Shown here in pieces: positions 7,000 through 8,816 of a stretch of 8,816 bases of DNA. Numbering within the stretch: the first letter of the stretch is position 1; every line of letters starts with the position of its first letter. Location of the stretch: assembly GCA_903920405.1 (NCBI GenBank), contig CAIXMC010000145.1:1-8816 (forward strand), in the 5' to 3' direction. The position numbers and the translations under genes are program-made. The notes below the pieces were generated by a model that saw only the letters and a program-made list of their open reading frames with translations, was not told where the DNA came from and did no database searches. Origin of the DNA: an uncultured beta proteobacterium (GTDB taxonomy: Bacteria; Pseudomonadota; Gammaproteobacteria; Burkholderiales; Burkholderiaceae_C).

Positions 7000-8491
7000 A
7001 ATCACCATTATTTTCATGCGCAGCGTGAGACGCGGTTTGTCGATAGTCCAGCAGTGTGCCATCTGCTGCCACCAGAGAAACTTCCAGTGGCATTTTGCCC
7101 AATGCGTGGGTGGCGCAGGACAGGCAGGGGTCATAAGCGCGAATGGCGACCTCAATGTGGTTGAGCAGGCCTTCGGTGATGTCGTGGCCGTTCAGATAAT
7201 CACGAGCGACACACCGCACGGCCTCATTCATGGCCTGGTTATTGTGAGTGGTTGAAACAATCAGGTTGCATCGTGTCACCAAATCATCGTCACCCACGTC
7301 GTAGTCGTGAATCAGTGTGCCACGCGGAGCCTCAATCACACCCACTCCACCGCGCTGGCGAACACCAGTAGTAAGCAGGTCGCCAGAGAGCAAGGCCGGG
7401 TCAGCCAGAATATTGCCGACCACTTCCACACAGTGCAGCATTTCAATCATGCGCGCCCAGTGGTAAGCCAATGAAGAGTGAAGCAGTTCGCCTTTTCCCC
7501 ATGCTACAAAAACCTGACGCTCCACTTCAGCGCGTTCGCTAGGGATAAAGTCGCAATTTTGTACCCGTGCGAGCGGCCCTACGCGATACCAACCCAGATT
7601 TGGCCCCAGACTGCGCAAATAGGGAAATTTCATGTAACTCCAGGGGCGAACCTCTTCTTCAATCTCATCCAGATAACGCTGATCTTGAAGACCATCGAAC
7701 ACAATTTTGCCCATGGCATCACGCGCACGCAGCACACCGTCATACAAATCAAGAGCGCCATCCAAACGCACCAAAGACATCCAATTGGAATGAAAACTGG
7801 CAAAATTGTGATAGAGCGCCGGCTGGTGCGCATGCAACTGTTTGACAATGGTCACAGCATCTTGTGCCCATTGCAGCATTTGCGGAACATCACGCAACAA
7901 GATGTCGCGTTCTGCAGCAGTGACCAGTTTATTGACGCCACCGGGCACAGCACCTGTGCCGTGAACCCGTTTGCCTGAGGTGATACGAATGATTTCCTGG
8001 CCAAATTTGCGCAGAAAAATGCCTTTTTTTGCAATATCAGGGTGAGCTTGCGCGATGCCGACAATGTTGCGCTTGGCCACGTCAGAATCAAACCCAAACA
8101 GCAAGTCGGGCGAGGACAAATGAAAAAAATGCAGTGCGTGAGATTGCAAAATTTGCCCATAATGCATCAGCCGGCGAACAGCCGTAGCACTGGCGCTCAC
8201 AGGCACAGCCCCCACAACGCGATCAAACGCTTTGGCAGCGGCGAGGTGGTGCGACACCGGACAGATGCCACACAAACGCTGCACCATGACCGGCACTTCC
8301 CAATACGGGCGGCCTTCGATGAATTTTTCAAAACCACGAAACTCAACAATGTGCAGCCTGGCTTGCTGAACGTTATTGTGCTCGTCGAGTAGCAATGTGA
8401 CCTTGCCGTGCCCTTCAACACGAGAGACAGGGTCAATGGCGACACGACGCAAGCCCACAGGATGGGCGGCTGTTTCCAAGGCAAAAGTCAT
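6989..8491 (-). CDS. hoxH: NAD-reducing [NiFe]-hydrogenase large subunit (group 3d HoxH)
   Basis: This 500-residue subunit carries the Ni-Fe(CN)2CO site of the soluble bidirectional hydrogenase, which couples H2 oxidation to NAD+ reduction with HoxF, HoxU and HoxY. The N-terminal motif RVEGHGK (24-30) precedes the first cysteine pair in RLCGIC (C74, C77). The second pair is in DPCLSCATH (C456, C459), so all four metal-binding cysteines are present. VEFRGFEKF (49-57), WSYMKFPYL and GVVEAPRGTL-like segments match the HoxH type as remembered from Ralstonia eutropha. HoxW is expected to cut after H462 and release ALGKMPLEV..., a 38-residue tail, longer than the 24 residues known for R. eutropha. 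The N-terminus also extends about 13 residues beyond that protein. The ATG has a good Shine-Dalgarno 5 nt away. No hoxY, hoxU or hoxF is visible in the window. Confidence 0.95.
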   Translation of the reverse strand: MTFALETAAHPVGLRRVAIDPVSRVEGHGKVTLLLDEHNNVQQARLHIVEFRGFEKFIEGRPYWEVPVMVQRLCGICPVSHHLAAAKAFDRVVGAVPVSASATAVRRLMHYGQILQSHALHFFHLSSPDLLFGFDSDVAKRNIVGIAQAHPDIAKKGIFLRKFGQEIIRITSGKRVHGTGAVPGGVNKLVTAAERDILLRDVPQMLQWAQDAVTIVKQLHAHQPALYHNFASFHSNWMSLVRLDGALDLYDGVLRARDAMGKIVFDGLQDQRYLDEIEEEVRPWSYMKFPYLRSLGPNLGWYRVGPLARVQNCDFIPSERAEVERQVFVAWGKGELLHSSLAYHWARMIEMLHCVEVVGNILADPALLSGDLLTTGVRQRGGVGVIEAPRGTLIHDYDVGDDDLVTRCNLIVSTTHNNQAMNEAVRCVARDYLNGHDITEGLLNHIEVAIRAYDPCLSCATHALGKMPLEVSLVAADGTLLDYRQTASHAAHENNGDLCL

Positions 8492-8496
8492 GAATG

Positions 8497-8502
8497 CTCC
8501 TT
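8497..8502 (-). promoter_or_regulatory. Ribosome-binding site of hoxH
   Basis: The minus strand reads AAGGAG, 5 nt before the ATG of hoxH. It lies entirely between the start codon and the right palindromic element, so the insertion left the translation signal intact. It supports the start at 8491, which gives an N-terminus slightly longer than in R. eutropha HoxH. Confidence 0.85.
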
Positions 8503-8514
8503 ATTTATCCGCTA

Positions 8515-8674
8515 AGGATAGGGTCAATAATAAGTTCCGCATTTGGCCGTCAGAGTTGGGATGCAATGCTAGGCGCAAATCGTGCGGTGTGGCCCAGCCA
8601 ATAAGCGATTTGTAACGACGCAGTGCGCCCAAATCTGACGAGCCAAATGCGGAACTTATTATTGACCATATCCT
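8515..8674. repeat. MITE-like palindromic element, right copy (inverted)
   Basis: This 160-bp element is the inverted counterpart of 6-166, about 93% identical by eye. Its outer arms are nearly perfect: AGGATAGGGTCAATAATAAG at one end faces the reverse complement at the other, and pairing continues for about 46 nt with two mismatches and one bulged base. The inner CAAATCG / CGATTTG pair continues the hairpin. This copy keeps arm pairing better than the left one, so it may be younger or under constraint. It begins 23 bp upstream of the hoxH start codon, and any transcript reaching hoxH from further upstream must pass through it. No transposase is encoded. A TA on both sides could be a target duplication, but the ends are ambiguous. 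Confidence 0.88.
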
Positions 8675-8692
8675 AAGGATAGGGTTAACAAT
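8675..8692. repeat. Direct-repeat remnant of the element terminus
   Basis: AAGGATAGGGTTAACAAT abuts the right element and repeats that element's own outer start (AAGGATAGGGTCAATAAT at 8514-8531), with 16 of 18 bases matching. It may be the end of another decayed copy, or a target sequence resembling the element end. The bases that follow do not continue the match. Confidence 0.55.
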
Positions 8693-8774
8693 GGGTGCGA
8701 TTCAAAGTGATGTGGAGCAGCCAACTTGGCCGCATACAAGGAGACGAGTTTAGCAAATGTTGTCGTTTATTTTT
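8693..8774. other. Non-coding stretch with no recognised gene
   Basis: This spacer belongs to the gene-free region 8492-8816 upstream of hoxH. No minus-strand frame resembles the end of HoxY, the usual upstream neighbour. On the plus strand a 20-codon open frame (8691-8753) and an AAGGAG at 8738-8743 are present, but neither leads to a recognisable protein. No clear sigma-70 or sigma-54 promoter for hoxH was found. Confidence 0.5.
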
Positions 8775-8816
8775 ACTATCAAAAAAATAGCTACCAACGC
8801 AAGCAGGACGGGCGCT
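8775..8816. repeat. Comamonadaceae-type dispersed repeat, cut by the window edge
   Basis: The sequence from ACTATCAAAAAAATAGCTACC through GCAAGCAGGACGGGCGCT matches, from memory, a short intergenic repeat present in many copies in Rhodoferax, Polaromonas, Acidovorax and relatives. The full unit usually closes with a complementary half ending in a T-rich tract, forming a hairpin. Only the first half is inside this window. It is the main basis for the taxonomic suggestion. Confidence 0.6.

Noticed and set aside
7478..7978. 166-codon plus-strand open frame
   Set aside because: It is antisense within hoxH, which is strongly supported by metal-site motifs; there is no sign of a real protein.
6..8674. 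Composite transposon formed by the two inverted 160-bp elements
   Set aside because: The enclosed segment includes rlmB, a housekeeping rRNA modification gene. There is no transposase, and fragments of the element also lie outside the pair. Independent insertions explain the layout more simply.
8691..8753. 20-codon plus-strand mini-gene (MGAIQSDVEQP...) upstream of hoxH
   Set aside because: It has an AAGGA 11 nt before the ATG, but that lies in the element-terminus repeat. It is too short to recognise and has no other support.
8757..8816. Plus-strand gene start (MLSFIFTIKKIA...) running off the window edge
   Set aside because: The AAGGAG lies 13 nt from the ATG, which is long, and most of the frame is simply the dispersed repeat translated. 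It cannot be judged without sequence beyond 8816.

Overview
The window looks like chromosome from a betaproteobacterium, most likely order Burkholderiales, family Comamonadaceae (Rhodoferax/Polaromonas-like). The main reason is a short dispersed repeat at the right edge (from 8775), which I recognise from memory as very common in that family, plus a probable decayed copy at 6938-6999. The protein families and the moderate GC content fit but do not prove this. No database search was possible.

All eight genes I can support are on the minus strand, so transcription runs from high to low coordinates. In that order they are: hoxH, the large nickel subunit of an NAD-linked [NiFe]-hydrogenase (8491-6989); hoxW, its maturation endopeptidase (6921-6424); a WrbA/flavodoxin-like FMN oxidoreductase (6345-5785); rlmB, a 23S rRNA 2'-O-ribose methyltransferase (5771-4998); and a four-gene tripartite efflux operon (4888-233). 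The efflux operon encodes a NodT-type outer-membrane lipoprotein, a MacA-like membrane fusion protein, a MacB-type ATPase and a separate MacB-type permease. Its junctions are very tight: 5 nt, a 4-nt ATGA overlap and a 1-nt TGATG overlap. The four proteins should form one envelope-spanning pump. HoxW should cut the C-terminal tail from HoxH once nickel is inserted.

The most unusual structure is a pair of roughly 160-bp palindromic elements, about 93% identical and in inverted orientation, at 6-166 and 8515-8674. They bracket the whole gene block. Each could fold end to end into one long hairpin and resembles a MITE with long terminal inverted repeats. I found no transposase. Smaller fragments of the same element lie just outside both copies. 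The right copy sits 23 bp upstream of hoxH, where the diaphorase and small-subunit genes would usually be expected. No hoxY, hoxU or hoxF coding sequence is visible in the remaining 325 bp.

The stretches 1-232 and 8492-8816 hold repeats and no gene I can support. No tRNA, rRNA, CRISPR array or complete insertion sequence was seen. I did not find a convincing undescribed system. The items most worth following up are the hairpin element family, its position upstream of hoxH, and the repeat that appears to supply the hoxH stop codon.
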